Both the position numbers and the translations under genes were made by a program. Positions 30,431 through 40,600 of a stretch of DNA of 64,000 bases are shown here, piece after piece. The first letter of the stretch is position 1. Each line of letters starts with the position of its first letter. Below the pieces are notes generated by a model. The model had not been told where the DNA came from, searched no databases, and saw only the letters and a list, made by a program, of their open reading frames with translations. Source of the DNA: Sphingobacteriaceae bacterium. Its GTDB lineage: Bacteria > Bacteroidota > Bacteroidia > B-17B0 > Aurantibacillaceae. The stretch spans positions 1 through 64,000 of the forward strand of contig JAHEYG010000003.1 of NCBI GenBank assembly GCA_023251725.1, written 5' to 3'.

Positions 30431-32782
30431 ATGAAGATAATAAAATATAAATGGTTAATGGTGCTTACCATTTGGTGCAATATTTCTTTCAGTCAAATTA
30501 ACATAGATACTTCTTTGGTAGCAAGTTTTGATTCGGTACAGTATTATTATGTTTTTAAACCGAATAATTTATCCGTCAATGATTTATTGAATTTCCATTC
30601 TTCAAACTTTAGATTGGGAAATAACAGTGGTTTAGCAAAATGGAATGAATCAACGGATATTTCAGGTAAAAAAGTAATTCGCTATCTGCAAACATTCAAT
30701 AATGTCCCTGTTGAAGATTCCAGAATTAATTTACAATTAAATCTAAGTTTGAATCCAACAACAGCTAACGGTAGGGTATTTAACAACATTAATCTTAACA
30801 CTTCTCCTTCAGTTGCACAAAACACAGCTATTCAAACCGCAATAAGTTATATTAACGCCACAAAATATTATTGGCAGGATTCTATTTTAGAGGCGGAAAT
30901 AAAAATAGAAAAAAATGATCCCACAGCTACTTATTACCCTAAGCCATTGCTTACAATTCTTCCAATTTACAATAATAATGCCATTCAAAGTTTTATGCTA
31001 TGTTACAAAGTGCAGGTTAGTTCTTTTGAACCACATAATGTTGTTGATATATATATTGATGCTAATACCGGAGTGTTTGTGTCTAAAAGACAAATTTCAG
31101 TTACTTGTGCAAATAATCACAAAAACAAAAACGATGCTAATAATAACAAGCCTTCTAATAACAGAAATAATGCATTAGCGGCTTGTTCTGATGCCGCTTG
31201 CCAACAAGGTACTGCAGGTCTTCATGCTTATGGCTCACAATACATATATACAGATAGGTTTACAGATTTTTTCTGTATGTGGCGCACGAAGGATAATTGC
31301 ACTGATAATGGTAAATTCACTTCTTTGTATACACGCAAATATGATTACCCAGGTCCACAAATAGCTGATATTAGTCATAATTCAAATTTATGGGGCACGT
31401 TAATTAGTGAAGAACAACAAGATGCTGTTACTGCGCATTTTTCGTTAAGAAGAACCCATGATTATTTTAAAGATCGCTACGGAAGACATAGTTGGGATGG
31501 TAATTACTCTCAATTAAGTATGTATATCAATTGGGACAATCCGGATGACCCCGGCACAACAAATTCCGCATTCACAGGTAATTCCATTTTAATTTCCAAG
31601 AAATTCGGCTATCAGCATCCTTTGGTTTTTTTAGATGTTATTGGTCACGAGTTTACACATGGGATAACACATACAACTGCTTATCTAAATTATTATGGTG
31701 AATCAGGGGCGCTTAATGAAGGTTTTTCGGATATTTTTGGAACAATGGTAGAGTTTTATGGTGTTTATGGCACAGGTGTAACAGCAAACTATGAAATGTT
31801 CGAATTAGCCAAATCTCCCGTTACCGGAGGGGGCACAAGAAATATGGCTAATCCGAAACAATTCGGCCAGCCTGATACATATAATGGAACTAATTGGGCT
31901 TCACTCACTGGTAATGATTATGGTGGTGTTCATACAAATAGCGGCGTTTTAAATTATTGGTTTTATTTATTAGCCGAAGGAAGCAATGGAAGTAAGGTTA
32001 ATGATCCCCCATTCAATAATACATATTGTGTTAATGGTATTGGTCAGAGCAAAGCTTCGGATATAGCTTGGAAAACTCTTACAACGAAACTTCTTTCGAC
32101 TTCAAATTATTCAAATTGTAGATTTTTAAGTATTCAAGCTGCAACTGAATTATTCGGAGCAAACTCAAACGAAGTTGCCCAAACTACAGCAGCTTGGTTC
32201 GCAGTTGGCGTAGGTCCAAATAATAATGGCACTATTGATGTTAAAAACCATACGGCAGTTGGTGCAGAAAATTATAATTATAATAACCGTGTTGAAGTCC
32301 AAAATTTTATTTGCAATAGTGGTTCAAATGTAAATGTAACATCTAATACCGAAATTGCTATTCTTCCTGATTTCAGTGCGGTAAGCGGTTCCGATTTTCA
32401 AGCGTATATAGCTCCTGCCTGCGCAGGTGGAGCAAGAATGTCAAATCCAAATGCAGGTTCTCCAAAAAACATTGGTAATTCAAATTTGGCAGAAATAAAT
32501 TCTATTAATAAAGATGCTAAACAACTTAATAATTCGAAGCGGTACGAATTTTCGGTTATGCCAAATCCAAACAATGGCAATTTTAAATTAACTTTAAATG
32601 ATAACGAAGAATTTCCAAACAGCATTTCGGTTGAGGATTTACTTGGTAAAACTATTTTAAGCGTTAATAATATTACCTCTTACAATTTCGATTTAAGCCT
32701 CGGTAATATTTCCAACGGAATGTTTATTGTTAAAGTAAATTATCCCGACAGAACTTTAACGAAAAGAATCATAAAAAACTAG
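30431..32782 (+). CDS. M4 (thermolysin-family) metallopeptidase with T9SS type A sorting domain
   Basis: VIGHEFTHGITHTTAYLNYYGESGALNEGFSDIFG; C-term MPNPNNGNFKL ... NGMFIVKVNYPDRTLTKRIIKN. Confidence 0.95.
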   Translation: MKIIKYKWLMVLTIWCNISFSQINIDTSLVASFDSVQYYYVFKPNNLSVNDLLNFHSSNFRLGNNSGLAKWNESTDISGKKVIRYLQTFNNVPVEDSRINLQLNLSLNPTTANGRVFNNINLNTSPSVAQNTAIQTAISYINATKYYWQDSILEAEIKIEKNDPTATYYPKPLLTILPIYNNNAIQSFMLCYKVQVSSFEPHNVVDIYIDANTGVFVSKRQISVTCANNHKNKNDANNNKPSNNRNNALAACSDAACQQGTAGLHAYGSQYIYTDRFTDFFCMWRTKDNCTDNGKFTSLYTRKYDYPGPQIADISHNSNLWGTLISEEQQDAVTAHFSLRRTHDYFKDRYGRHSWDGNYSQLSMYINWDNPDDPGTTNSAFTGNSILISKKFGYQHPLVFLDVIGHEFTHGITHTTAYLNYYGESGALNEGFSDIFGTMVEFYGVYGTGVTANYEMFELAKSPVTGGGTRNMANPKQFGQPDTYNGTNWASLTGNDYGGVHTNSGVLNYWFYLLAEGSNGSKVNDPPFNNTYCVNGIGQSKASDIAWKTLTTKLLSTSNYSNCRFLSIQAATELFGANSNEVAQTTAAWFAVGVGPNNNGTIDVKNHTAVGAENYNYNNRVEVQNFICNSGSNVNVTSNTEIAILPDFSAVSGSDFQAYIAPACAGGARMSNPNAGSPKNIGNSNLAEINSINKDAKQLNNSKRYEFSVMPNPNNGNFKLTLNDNEEFPNSISVEDLLGKTILSVNNITSYNFDLSLGNISNGMFIVKVNYPDRTLTKRIIKN

Positions 32783-32878
32783 CCATTAATTTTTTGGGTA
32801 TTCAAAAATCAATACAGCTCCAAATTTTTTTTATTAGAAGAGTTTACACAGAAAAGTAGCCAAAATAAATTTGAGATT

Positions 32879-33241
32879 TTATTTGAGTGGCTTAGCTGTC
32901 ATTTTTAATAATTTTCTGGAAACAGGGTCAACGCCAATTCCTGTATTTTCTAATGCAACAACTCCAAGAATAGAATCTATACCTTCCGGACCAAAAATAA
33001 CCTGACAAACAGTTTCTGATCCCATGAATGCAATTCTTGCAAAACCGTATTTATACTCTACAGATTGTCCGTTTGCCAATTCATACACCTCTTTACCCTC
33101 TACTTCAATACCTGCTTTTATTAACTCGCTTTCAGGAGCCATACAATCAATAGCACCGGTATCTACTAAAAATAAATTCTCGTAGCCTTGTTTCGACTTT
33201 GTAAGGTTGCTTATTGTTACTGTAACTTTTGTGAGGCCCAT
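32879..33241 (-). CDS. Retropepsin-like (clan AA) aspartic protease
   Basis: 120 aa; FLVDTGAIDCMAPE catalytic motif, later ILGVVALE. Confidence 0.85.
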   Translation of the reverse strand: MGLTKVTVTISNLTKSKQGYENLFLVDTGAIDCMAPESELIKAGIEVEGKEVYELANGQSVEYKYGFARIAFMGSETVCQVIFGPEGIDSILGVVALENTGIGVDPVSRKLLKMTAKPLK

Positions 33242-33329
33242 TTTATATTATGTATTTCAAAATACAAATATACGAAAAAAAATTATTTCCTTACATTTTT
33301 ATGTCAATACTATAAAACAAATCTCATCT

Positions 33330-33369
33330 TCAAATCAACTCATAGTCAAATCAGCTCATCGTCAAATTA
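33330..33369. repeat. Degenerate 16-bp tandem repeat
   Basis: TCAAATCAACTCATAG / TCAAATCAGCTCATCG / TCAAATTA. Confidence 0.6.
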
Positions 33370-33375
33370 ATTTTC

Positions 33376-34653
33376 TTACCTTATAAAATAATCCATTATC
33401 GCCTCATAATACGAGCGGGCCACCATGTAAACACGCTCCGGTACTTTTATGCCATACGCTTCGTAATTGCATTCGTTTAGTTTGGTGCATTCAATAACGT
33501 TATCCTGAAACAAACTTTCGCCATACACCAGTGGCGAATTAATATAACGCGTTAAAATTAAATTGCGGCAAAAAACCCCTTCGTGCTCGGTACCGAGTCC
33601 TTTGCTTATTAAATAATCGGCATCGTTTAATTTTGCTTTGTTTACTTTTAAATTTTTAGAAAAAGCGGTTACCGTTAGATGACTGATGTCTTCCGACTCA
33701 TTTATTTGTTTACAAAATAACAATCGTAAAAAATGCAATTTGTTATTTATTTTTTTTAAATCGGTATCCACAAAAGCGCCGCCGATAAAACACATGGTAT
33801 TATTGCGCTCACTCGCGTTTTGCCAGGGCGAATTTTTTTCATCCACATTGTAATGTATAATCACCGTTAAATGCGGATTAAAAGCATTAATTTTATTAGA
33901 GCGCGCCACCAATTCGTAATCTCTAAAAAAAGCCCAAAACAATTTTTCTTTAGTTAATTTTTTTAATTTTTTATATTTTTCATCCGTTAATTCATTAATT
34001 TTTTTGAGGCTGTCTAAAATTTTTGTCCGTTTGTATTTGTACCAGTAATTGTAAGTCATACTAAATGCTGTATAATTTTGGGCAGGTCTGCTCAATATCA
34101 CTCTGGCGCCACGTTCTTCTATCATGGCTTTTAAAATTTTGGCGGTTAAAAAAGTCAAATTTCCTTCTACCAATTCAATTGAGTCGAGGATGTTAGTGCC
34201 GGGTTTAATAAAGTGTAAATATTTCCCTTCTACTTTCGCGTTTTCGAGAGTCGACGAAAAATGCCCGGGATCAATGGCAATTCTTATTCCCTGTAAAGGC
34301 CTTTTTCCATTATTTTGCGGCAACTGTGTATCATCGTCAATCGCCATTAATAAACTGTCTGCTTCTCTTCTTGTAAATTTGCGTGTACCTTTTTGTTTAA
34401 ATATTTTTAGTTGATCATCTACATTTGAGTTTTCGAAAAACGATGATAAGAGCGGTAATTCATTGGCGTAAGCAGCAAATTCTTTTTCGCCTTTTTCATT
34501 CAACAAAAAAATAATATCTTTCTCAAAAATTACTGAGTTGTTTAACGAACCTTTCAAATTAAGATAATTATCGAAACGATCTTTGCAATCGGCAATAGTT
34601 TGGCCGAAATGACAAATGGGAATAAAAAAAAATATAAAAATGGTTATTCTCAA
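33376..34653 (-). CDS. Probable N-acetylmuramoyl-L-alanine amidase-like hydrolase
   Basis: GIRIAIDPGHFSS ... LTAKILKAMIEERGARVILSR ... HLTVIIHYN: amidase_3-like pattern. Confidence 0.75.
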   Translation of the reverse strand: MRITIFIFFFIPICHFGQTIADCKDRFDNYLNLKGSLNNSVIFEKDIIFLLNEKGEKEFAAYANELPLLSSFFENSNVDDQLKIFKQKGTRKFTRREADSLLMAIDDDTQLPQNNGKRPLQGIRIAIDPGHFSSTLENAKVEGKYLHFIKPGTNILDSIELVEGNLTFLTAKILKAMIEERGARVILSRPAQNYTAFSMTYNYWYKYKRTKILDSLKKINELTDEKYKKLKKLTKEKLFWAFFRDYELVARSNKINAFNPHLTVIIHYNVDEKNSPWQNASERNNTMCFIGGAFVDTDLKKINNKLHFLRLLFCKQINESEDISHLTVTAFSKNLKVNKAKLNDADYLISKGLGTEHEGVFCRNLILTRYINSPLVYGESLFQDNVIECTKLNECNYEAYGIKVPERVYMVARSYYEAIMDYFIR

Positions 34654-34714
34654 TTAACAAATATATATTTATACTGAAACACAAAATGGTTATCTTCGGT
34701 TTATTATTAAACGC

Positions 34715-35128
34715 GTGATGTTAGAATCGTTTCAGATAGAATTGTTAAAAAAAGAAATCAGCTTTAAAACCTCGCGTTCGGGCGGTAAGGGCGGACAAAA
34801 CGTAAACAAAGTTGAAACAAAAGTAGAACTGTTGTTTGATATTAATGATTCTGCCGCTTTGAATGAATCTCAAAAAGAATTAATCATAAAAAAAAACGCA
34901 GGAAAAATTAATGAGGAGGGTATTTTTAAATTGACGGATGAAAAAAGTCGTTCTCAGCTCGAAAATAAAGAAAATGTAGTAAAACGATTTATTAATTTAC
35001 TGAATAACTCATTGGTAAAACCAAAACCCCGAAAAAAAACAAAACTTTCTAAAAATGCTAAATTAAAAAGAAAAGAAAGTAAGAAGCGAAAGAGTGAAGT
35101 GAAGAAGTTGAGGAGGAAATTGTTTTAA
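34715..35128 (+). CDS. arfB: Alternative ribosome-rescue hydrolase ArfB (GGQ class I RF-like)
   Basis: SFKTSRSGGKGGQNVNKVETKVEL and basic C-terminal tail. Confidence 0.93.
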   Translation: MMLESFQIELLKKEISFKTSRSGGKGGQNVNKVETKVELLFDINDSAALNESQKELIIKKNAGKINEEGIFKLTDEKSRSQLENKENVVKRFINLLNNSLVKPKPRKKTKLSKNAKLKRKESKKRKSEVKKLRRKLF

Positions 35129-35186
35129 GGGACTTAGGAGACTAAAGGGACTGAAGATTGGGGGGACGGTTAGATAAAGTAAAACA

Positions 35187-35279
35187 TTTAACATATAACA
35201 AGAAATGAAAAACATTAAAGGACAAGAAAAGGAAAAAATAAAATACTTTAACATTTCTTGTTTGGTGTTTTATGTTAAA
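35187..35279. repeat. Imperfect inverted repeat upstream of glycosyltransferase-like gene
   Basis: TTTAACATATAACAAGAAATG versus CATTTCTTGTTTGGTGTTTTATGTTAAA. Confidence 0.5.
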
Positions 35280-35299
35280 CATTTTTTAATTTCTTAAAA

Positions 35300-35348
35300 C
35301 CCGAAACCCGAAACCCGAAACCCGAAACCCGAAACCCGAAACCCGAAA
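35300..35348. repeat. Heptamer array (CCCGAAA)x7
   Basis: Seven perfect head-to-tail copies; ends 6 bp before the ATG at 35355. Confidence 0.97.
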
Positions 35349-35354
35349 CCCCCA

Positions 35355-36467
35355 ATGAAAACCTTCATCAACGGAAAATATTTTTGGCTCAGCACATTAT
35401 TCACTCATGCAACGATACTGACTCTCCTTTACATCAAATTCGGATTTAATTTTACCAACGAAGCAGGTAAATATATTAACATTGCTCAGGAATTAAGTTT
35501 TCAAAATGTTTCTTCAGCTATGCAAGACCGATGGTTCTACAGTACTTTTATTTTTTTTTTAGCAGCTTGTTTTAAATTGGGCGTTTCGTTGCCGGTGGTA
35601 ATTTTTATTCAATATTTATTTTGTCTTGCAGGCTATTATTGTTTTTATAAATTAATACAATCACAAAATTTATTTTCTGAAACTTATGCGAGAATTACGA
35701 TGTTTCTTACCTTAAATTGCCCCATTATATTATTCTGGCAACTCAGTTTATTTTCTGAAAGTTTTTTTATCAGTCTGAGTTTAATTTGTATTTACCTTGT
35801 ATTTACCTATCAAAATAACAAGCAAATTGCCATTGCAATACTGTTTTGTGTTTTGTTATTGTTTTGCCGGCCAATGGGTATTCTTTGCATAATTGGCTTA
35901 CACTATGTTTGGTTAAACAATAAAAATTTTAATCGCGCGGCTTTAATTTCCATTGGAGGATATTTAGTTTTTTTTATAATTATCGTATTTTTTCTTCCTC
36001 TTCATTACGAAGACGCTGCTGTACCAATTGTGCAGGGTTCTGTTATTTGGGGATTTCCGGCGTATCCCGAAATTTTTCTTCCCAATGGCCGATACACTTT
36101 GGCCGAAATTTATTCGGTATTGGTTCAACAAAAAGGGCATGGAATTATTTTAGAATTATTTTTTAAAAAATGTATTTCATTCTTTACGCTTACACGTTGG
36201 TATTATTCCTCTCCTCACAATATTATAAATGCATTGTATTATCTGTTTATAGGTGGGAGTGTTTGTGCGTTGTTTAGTAGTTTCAGAAGAAAAAGCGAAA
36301 ACCGCATAATGATAAATTTTATCACCATGATAATAATTTCAAATACAGTTCTGGTTGGATTATTTTGTAACGAATGGAGCGAAAGATATATTGTGCCTCT
36401 ATTTCCTTTTTTTATTTTATTATCGGTATTCTCAGCGCAAAAAATAAGGGAACGATTTCGACTTTAA
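35355..36467 (+). CDS. Polytopic membrane protein, probable GT39/PMT-like glycosyltransferase
   Basis: Multiple TM segments, mannosyltransferase-like architecture. Confidence 0.7.
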   Translation: MKTFINGKYFWLSTLFTHATILTLLYIKFGFNFTNEAGKYINIAQELSFQNVSSAMQDRWFYSTFIFFLAACFKLGVSLPVVIFIQYLFCLAGYYCFYKLIQSQNLFSETYARITMFLTLNCPIILFWQLSLFSESFFISLSLICIYLVFTYQNNKQIAIAILFCVLLLFCRPMGILCIIGLHYVWLNNKNFNRAALISIGGYLVFFIIIVFFLPLHYEDAAVPIVQGSVIWGFPAYPEIFLPNGRYTLAEIYSVLVQQKGHGIILELFFKKCISFFTLTRWYYSSPHNIINALYYLFIGGSVCALFSSFRRKSENRIMINFITMIIISNTVLVGLFCNEWSERYIVPLFPFFILLSVFSAQKIRERFRL

Positions 36468-36595
36468 TCCCTGTTAAAACCTGACGAACAAGCCCAAAAT
36501 TCCTTACAGACCAAAAGCGCTACTTTTTCAACAATAATTTGATAAAAAACCCGTTAAATAAGTAGTTTTTTGTCAATATTTTCACTAAATTTAAA

Positions 36596-37681
36596 ATGTC
36601 TATGCGTAAGATAATTCTCATCATCTGTCTTTTTGTTATACAGTATAACACTGCACAGGTGGCAAAATACAGTAATGAGTTTTTAAATGTTGGCGTAAGT
36701 GCGCGTGCGCTGGCAATGGCCAATGCCAATATAGCTTCTGTAAATGATGTGTCGGCAGGATATTGGAATCCGGCCGGACTTTTATTCCAGCAAAGTAATT
36801 TGCAATTGGGTTTAATGCATGCCGAATATTTTGCCGGCATTGCCAAGTACGATTACATCGCAGCTGCTAAAAGAATTGATAGTAACAGTGTGGCATGTTT
36901 ATCATTTATCCGTTTTGGTGTTGATAATATTCCGAACACGTTAGATTTGGTGGATGCTAATGGCAATGTAGATTATTCGAGAATAAAATCTTTTAATGCA
37001 GTTGATGCGGCCGTTTTATTGTCGTATGCTCGCAATATTATAAAAATAAAAGGATTAAAAATTGGCGGAAGTTTTAAAGTAATTCGTCGCACCCTCGGCG
37101 ATTTTGGCGGTTCCTGGGGTTTTGGTATGGATATTGGTGGGATGTATGATTATAAAAAATGGCGTTTTGCTGCTATGGGAAGAGATATTACCGGAACTTT
37201 TAATGCATGGACCTACGATCTAACGCCTGAAGCAAAAAATACTTTTGCCACAACCGGAAATGAAATTCCGAATAATTCGGTGGAAGTAACTGTGCCAAAA
37301 TTAATTTTAGGTGTAACGCGAAAATTTTATTTTTGGAAAGAGCGATTTTCGGTTTTGGCCGAATTTAATTGTGTAAATACATTCGATGGGATGCGTAACA
37401 CTGTAATTAGATCAAAAGTGTGGAGTTGTGAGCCGATGTTGGGAATGGAGTTGGGATATAAAGGTTTTGTTTATTTCAGAGCCGGAATTGGGAACATACA
37501 GAAGCAACTCAATGCAAAAGGCGATGGGTTTGAAACTACCTATCAGCCCAACATGGGAGTTGGTATAAAATATAAAGTGTTTGCTTTGGATTATGCATTA
37601 ACCGATATTGGCGACCGTTCCATTGCGCTTTACTCTCATATTTTCTCACTCAAAATAGATATCAATAAAAAATTTAAATGA
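36596..37681 (+). CDS. PorV/PorQ-family outer-membrane protein
   Basis: EFLNVGVSARALAMANANIASVNDVSAGYWNPAGL signature; ATGA overlap with C25 gene. Confidence 0.9.
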   Translation: MSMRKIILIICLFVIQYNTAQVAKYSNEFLNVGVSARALAMANANIASVNDVSAGYWNPAGLLFQQSNLQLGLMHAEYFAGIAKYDYIAAAKRIDSNSVACLSFIRFGVDNIPNTLDLVDANGNVDYSRIKSFNAVDAAVLLSYARNIIKIKGLKIGGSFKVIRRTLGDFGGSWGFGMDIGGMYDYKKWRFAAMGRDITGTFNAWTYDLTPEAKNTFATTGNEIPNNSVEVTVPKLILGVTRKFYFWKERFSVLAEFNCVNTFDGMRNTVIRSKVWSCEPMLGMELGYKGFVYFRAGIGNIQKQLNAKGDGFETTYQPNMGVGIKYKVFALDYALTDIGDRSIALYSHIFSLKIDINKKFK

Positions 37682-40600
37682 AAAAGCTAATCCATACTTT
37701 AATTTTGTGTGTATTGTGTAGTTTACTCCACGCGCAGATTTACAGTAACGAATGGATTAATTTTTCTAACAAATATTATAAATTTCCCATTTATCAAAAA
37801 GGATTTTACCGTATCGATTCGTTAGCGCTGGCGCAAAGCGGAATTTCTTTAGCCGCCATAAATCCCGAAAATTTTCAATTGTTCATTAGTGGAAAAGAAC
37901 AAATTATTTATGTAAAAGGCGAGGCCGATAATGTTTTTAATAAAACCGATTTTATTGAATTTTATGCTGAGCAAAACGACGGACGATTTGATTCAACATT
38001 GTATTATAATATTACTTACCAGCCAAACCCATACGTTTCTTTATTGACTGATACCATTTACGGATTTTTAACCTGGAATAATTTAACCAATAACAAACGT
38101 TACTTAATTGAAACAGATACCGCATCGGCGATGATGACGCCTGCAAAATATTTTTATACCGACAGAATAAATGCTTCAAACGAAAATTATAATTTTGTAG
38201 AAGAGTATGCCAATGGTGCCAGCGATCCGCGATATACGCAATGCGAGGGATACGGAAATACTATTTATAACGGAGGTATTTATGATGTACCATTTGGTAA
38301 TTTAAATCCATACAATGCCGCTTCGTTGCCGGTGTATTTAACATATGCTTTTTCGGGAGCGGCTGTCGACAACAGTTATTCGATGGATCATGAAATAAAA
38401 TGTTATTATACAAACACGGTTGCTGCGCAGGTAACTTTATCTAATAATCTTTTTAAAGGATACAAGCCTTATAAATATTCTTTCACATTATCATCAGCCG
38501 ATTTAGATGTTTCTTCCAAATTTTCTGTCGCCTCCATTACCAATCCAATTTTTGCAGGCGCGAGTGGCGTTTTAACCGTTCTACATTATCTCTATTTAAA
38601 ATATCCGCAAATACCCGATTTAGGAAATGCCTCATTGGCAAAATTATTTGTGGACGATGATAACACCAATGATATTTCTTCCAAAACGTATTTAAAACTT
38701 AATGCGGTAAATACCGGAACTACCGGAAATATTATTTTTTATGATGTTACCAATAACAAACGCATCGATTCAAAAACAAACGGAAGTTTCACAAAAATAT
38801 TAATTCCTAATTCGGGAGGCGAAAAAATTTGTTATTTGGGTGCAGAATCCAATGTTATTCTCATCAAAAAATTAATTCCGGTAAATCAAAACGGAAATTT
38901 TGTGAACTACACTTCCATTGGCGGCGATTCGGCTTTTGTAATTATTACACATAATAGTTTAATAACTTCTGCCAACTCCTATAAAGCTTACCGACAATCA
39001 GCCGCTGGCGGCGCGCACAATGTTATTTTGGCGGATATAGATGATTTGTACGATCAATTTGCTTTTGGAATAAAAAAACATCCTTTATCCATACGTAATT
39101 TTTGCAGATACTTAATTGCTAATTTACCAAGCCGGCCAAAATATGTTTTTTTGATTGGCAAATCAATTAATAATATTGATTTACGCGGGGGCAATCCTAC
39201 AGGATGGACCAGATGTTTAGTGCCCACTATGGGTAATCCTCCTTCCGATAATTTATTAACGAGCGCATTAACCAATAATAATACAACCACTCCCGAAATT
39301 CCTGTTGGACGTTTATCGGCCTTAACTACTACCGAAGTAGCATCGTATTTAAGTAAGGTAACTCAATTTGAATCGCCCTCTCCGCCGGCAAACGATCCCT
39401 TAGATTGGAAAAAACGAGTTTTGCAATTTGGTGGAGGAACTGATGCCGGTTTATTAACTTATATTTCACAACGCCTGGATGCCTATGGTGCAATGAATAA
39501 AGATACTTTGTTTGGTGCAAAAGTTTTTAAATTTATGAAAACCACCACTGCGCCTATTCAAATCACCATTAGCGATTCGGTAAAACAATTAATTAATTAT
39601 GGCGCGAGTCTCATTACTTTTTTTGGTCATGGCGATTTAGTTGGTTTCGATCAGGCTATCGACGATCCTACTGCTTATAACAACGCGGGTAAATATCCTT
39701 TTATGCTTGCGCTATCGTGTTATTCAGGTAATTTTCATTATAACGGAATTCAAAGTAGCAGCGAAAAGTTTGTTTTAATTAATGATAAAGGCACCATCGG
39801 CTCCATTGCATCGTGCTCTTGGGGTTTTGTTTCTGAATTAGATTCTTACGCTACCGAATTTAATCGCGCGCTTTCATTAACCAAATACAATAAAGGAATT
39901 GGTGATGTAATTAAAGAAGCCTGTTATCAATCTTCCGCTTTTAGCGGAGACATTATAATGCAATTAACCGCGCAGTATATGTCTTTTCAGGGTGATCCCT
40001 CTGTGATAGTTTCTCCGGGAAGATTGCCAGATTATTTTATTAATAACAGCAGTGTAAGTTTCAGCGTTAATCCAAACCCAAATTATGTCGATTCAATAGG
40101 AATTGTTATTGATATTTCTAATTTGGGAAAAGCCATTTCTGATACCTTTGTTGTTAGGGTGGAAAGAAATTTTCCCAATAATGATCAGTTGGTTTATAAT
40201 AAAATAATAAAAGCCCCTTTGTACAAAGACAAGCTGATGTTTTACATGCCCATAGATTATACAAGAGGTATTGGTTTAAATAAATTTAATGTAATGGTGG
40301 ATGCAAATAGTGCAATTGCCGAGTTAAACGAAAATAATAACAGCACCATTGGAACCGTTGATTATATTATTCAGGGTGGTGATATTGTTCCGGTGTATCC
40401 CTACAAATATGATATTATTCCTAAAACGCCGACTGTCACTTTAAAAGCTTCGACATCGGACCCGTTTACAAAAACAAGAAATTACAGATTGCAATTAGAT
40501 ACTTGTGATGCGTTTACTGATCCTATTCAAACCGCATTTATAAATAGCGCCGGTGGGGTAGTGGAGTGGACCGTTAACCTCCCTTTTGCCGACAGCACCG

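Noticed and set aside
35300-35348. CCCGAAA array as a telomere-like or chromosome-end repeat
   Set aside because: Flanked on both sides by ordinary coding genes; only 7 copies; better treated as an intergenic short tandem repeat.
36538-36572. TTTG-N21-TAGTTTTT as a Bacteroidota sigma-A promoter for the PorV-like gene
   Set aside because: Weak partial match to TTTG/TAnnTTTG in AT-rich sequence; not distinguishable from chance without TSS data.
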